This document shows positions 5,570 to 5,680 of a stretch of DNA of 5,680 nucleotides, in pieces (positions within the stretch are counted from its first letter, which is position 1; each line of letters starts with the position of its first letter). Origin of the DNA: JBBRLG01 sp038231495 (GTDB taxonomy: Bacteria > Planctomycetota > Planctomycetia > Gemmatales > Gemmataceae); contig JBBRLG010000486.1 in NCBI GenBank assembly GCA_038231495.1, positions 1-5,680 on the forward strand. Reading direction: 5' to 3'. Below the pieces are notes generated by a model. It did no database searches and had not been told where the DNA came from. It saw only the letters and a list, made by a program, of their open reading frames with translations. The position numbers were made by a program, and so were the translations under genes.

Positions 5570-5620
5570 GATCGGGTGGCGATCCGGCAGGGTTCCGGCC
5601 CGCCAAATTGACACCCGATC
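5570..5620. repeat. REP-like inverted repeat before the transposase start
   Basis: GATCGGGTG (5570-5578) pairs exactly with CACCCGATC (5612-5620). The 33-nt interior is GC-rich and itself partly self-complementary (CCGG/GGCC blocks). Hairpins in this place are recognised by Y1 REP-type transposases; that role is inferred here. Confidence 0.5.
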
Positions 5621-5632
5621 CACCGGGCCGCC

Positions 5633-5680
5633 ATGCCACGACCACGAAAACCGCCCCGGACCGCCAAGTCCGTCGGCGGA
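5633..5680 (+). CDS. Probable REP-associated Y1 transposase, N-terminal fragment
   Basis: The last 48 bases read MPRPRKPPRTAKSVGG from an ATG, and the frame is open at the window end. A Pro/Arg/Lys-rich start running into a Gly pair is typical of REP-associated IS200-like transposases, which usually continue with a YHVxNRG motif. The hairpin and the GGGGTCAGG motif upstream support the call. No clear ribosome binding site precedes the ATG. The HUH and catalytic Tyr motifs would lie beyond the window, so this rests on sixteen residues plus context. Confidence 0.45.
   Translation, partial: MPRPRKPPRTAKSVGG

Larger units (their letters stand above)
5523..5680 (+). mobile_element. Probable left part of a REP-associated (RAYT) transposon unit, cut by the window end
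   Basis: It begins about where the prepilin reading frame stops making sense, with GGAAAAGGGGTCAGGTTC (5523-5540). That is a motif I know from the borders of Y1 (IS200-like) REP-associated transposase genes. Next come the 9-bp inverted repeats GATCGGGTG (5570-5578) and CACCCGATC (5612-5620), a REP-like hairpin, then a likely transposase start at 5633. Such units have no terminal inverted repeats and no target duplication, so the exact edge is uncertain by several bases. Assignment is pattern-based. Confidence 0.5.

Noticed and set aside
5568..5680. Alternative open frame from the ATG at 5568
   Set aside because: Its product is motif-free and it starts within the REP-like hairpin; the frame from 5633 fits a known transposase start better.
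1..5680. CRISPR array, tRNA, rRNA or riboswitch
   Set aside because: No regularly spaced repeats with unique spacers, no cloverleaf and no conserved RNA core could be recognised on either strand by eye.

Overview
The window looks like a stretch of a GC-rich planctomycete chromosome, most likely of the Gemmata type (family Gemmataceae). This is an inference from three things in the sequence. One is a secreted beta-propeller protein with VCBS/FG-GAP repeats. Another is the start of a DUF1559-type prepilin gene with the typical GFTLIELLVVIAIIAILIA leader. The third is a pair of transposase types whose C-terminal motifs I associate with planctomycete genomes. No rRNA, tRNA or CRISPR array is visible.

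Layout. A 22-bp-arm palindrome (1-56) lies just past the 3' end of a minus-strand gene (93-1349) for an exported VCBS-repeat protein. That gene has a good ribosome binding site and a plausible promoter. Upstream of it lies an accumulation of mobile DNA. First comes a 144-bp MITE-like element (1505-1648) with GTAA-starting inverted repeats and an imperfect 8-bp target duplication, the signature of IS66-family ends. After about 107 bp of unassigned DNA comes a 1.69-kb insertion sequence (1756-3442) with 12-bp terminal inverted repeats and one long transposase gene. It abuts directly on the C-terminal remnant of an unrelated transposase (3443-3751).

The second half holds one intact plus-strand gene (4035-5210) for an exported protein with beta-rich N-terminal modules and a Cys-rich C-terminal domain resembling CcmH/CycL/NrfF (cytochrome c maturation). 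It is followed by a DUF1559-type prepilin gene (5408-5545) cut off after about 36 native codons. The break coincides with a GGAAAAGGGGTCAGGTTC motif typical of the ends of REP-associated Y1 transposase (RAYT) units. A matching start of such a transposase runs off the window end (5633-5680).

The two intact non-mobile genes are not an obvious operon: they are on opposite strands and separated by mobile DNA. I see no defence or biosynthetic system. The most interesting content is the layered set of mobile-element insertions and the unusual exported CcmH-like protein.
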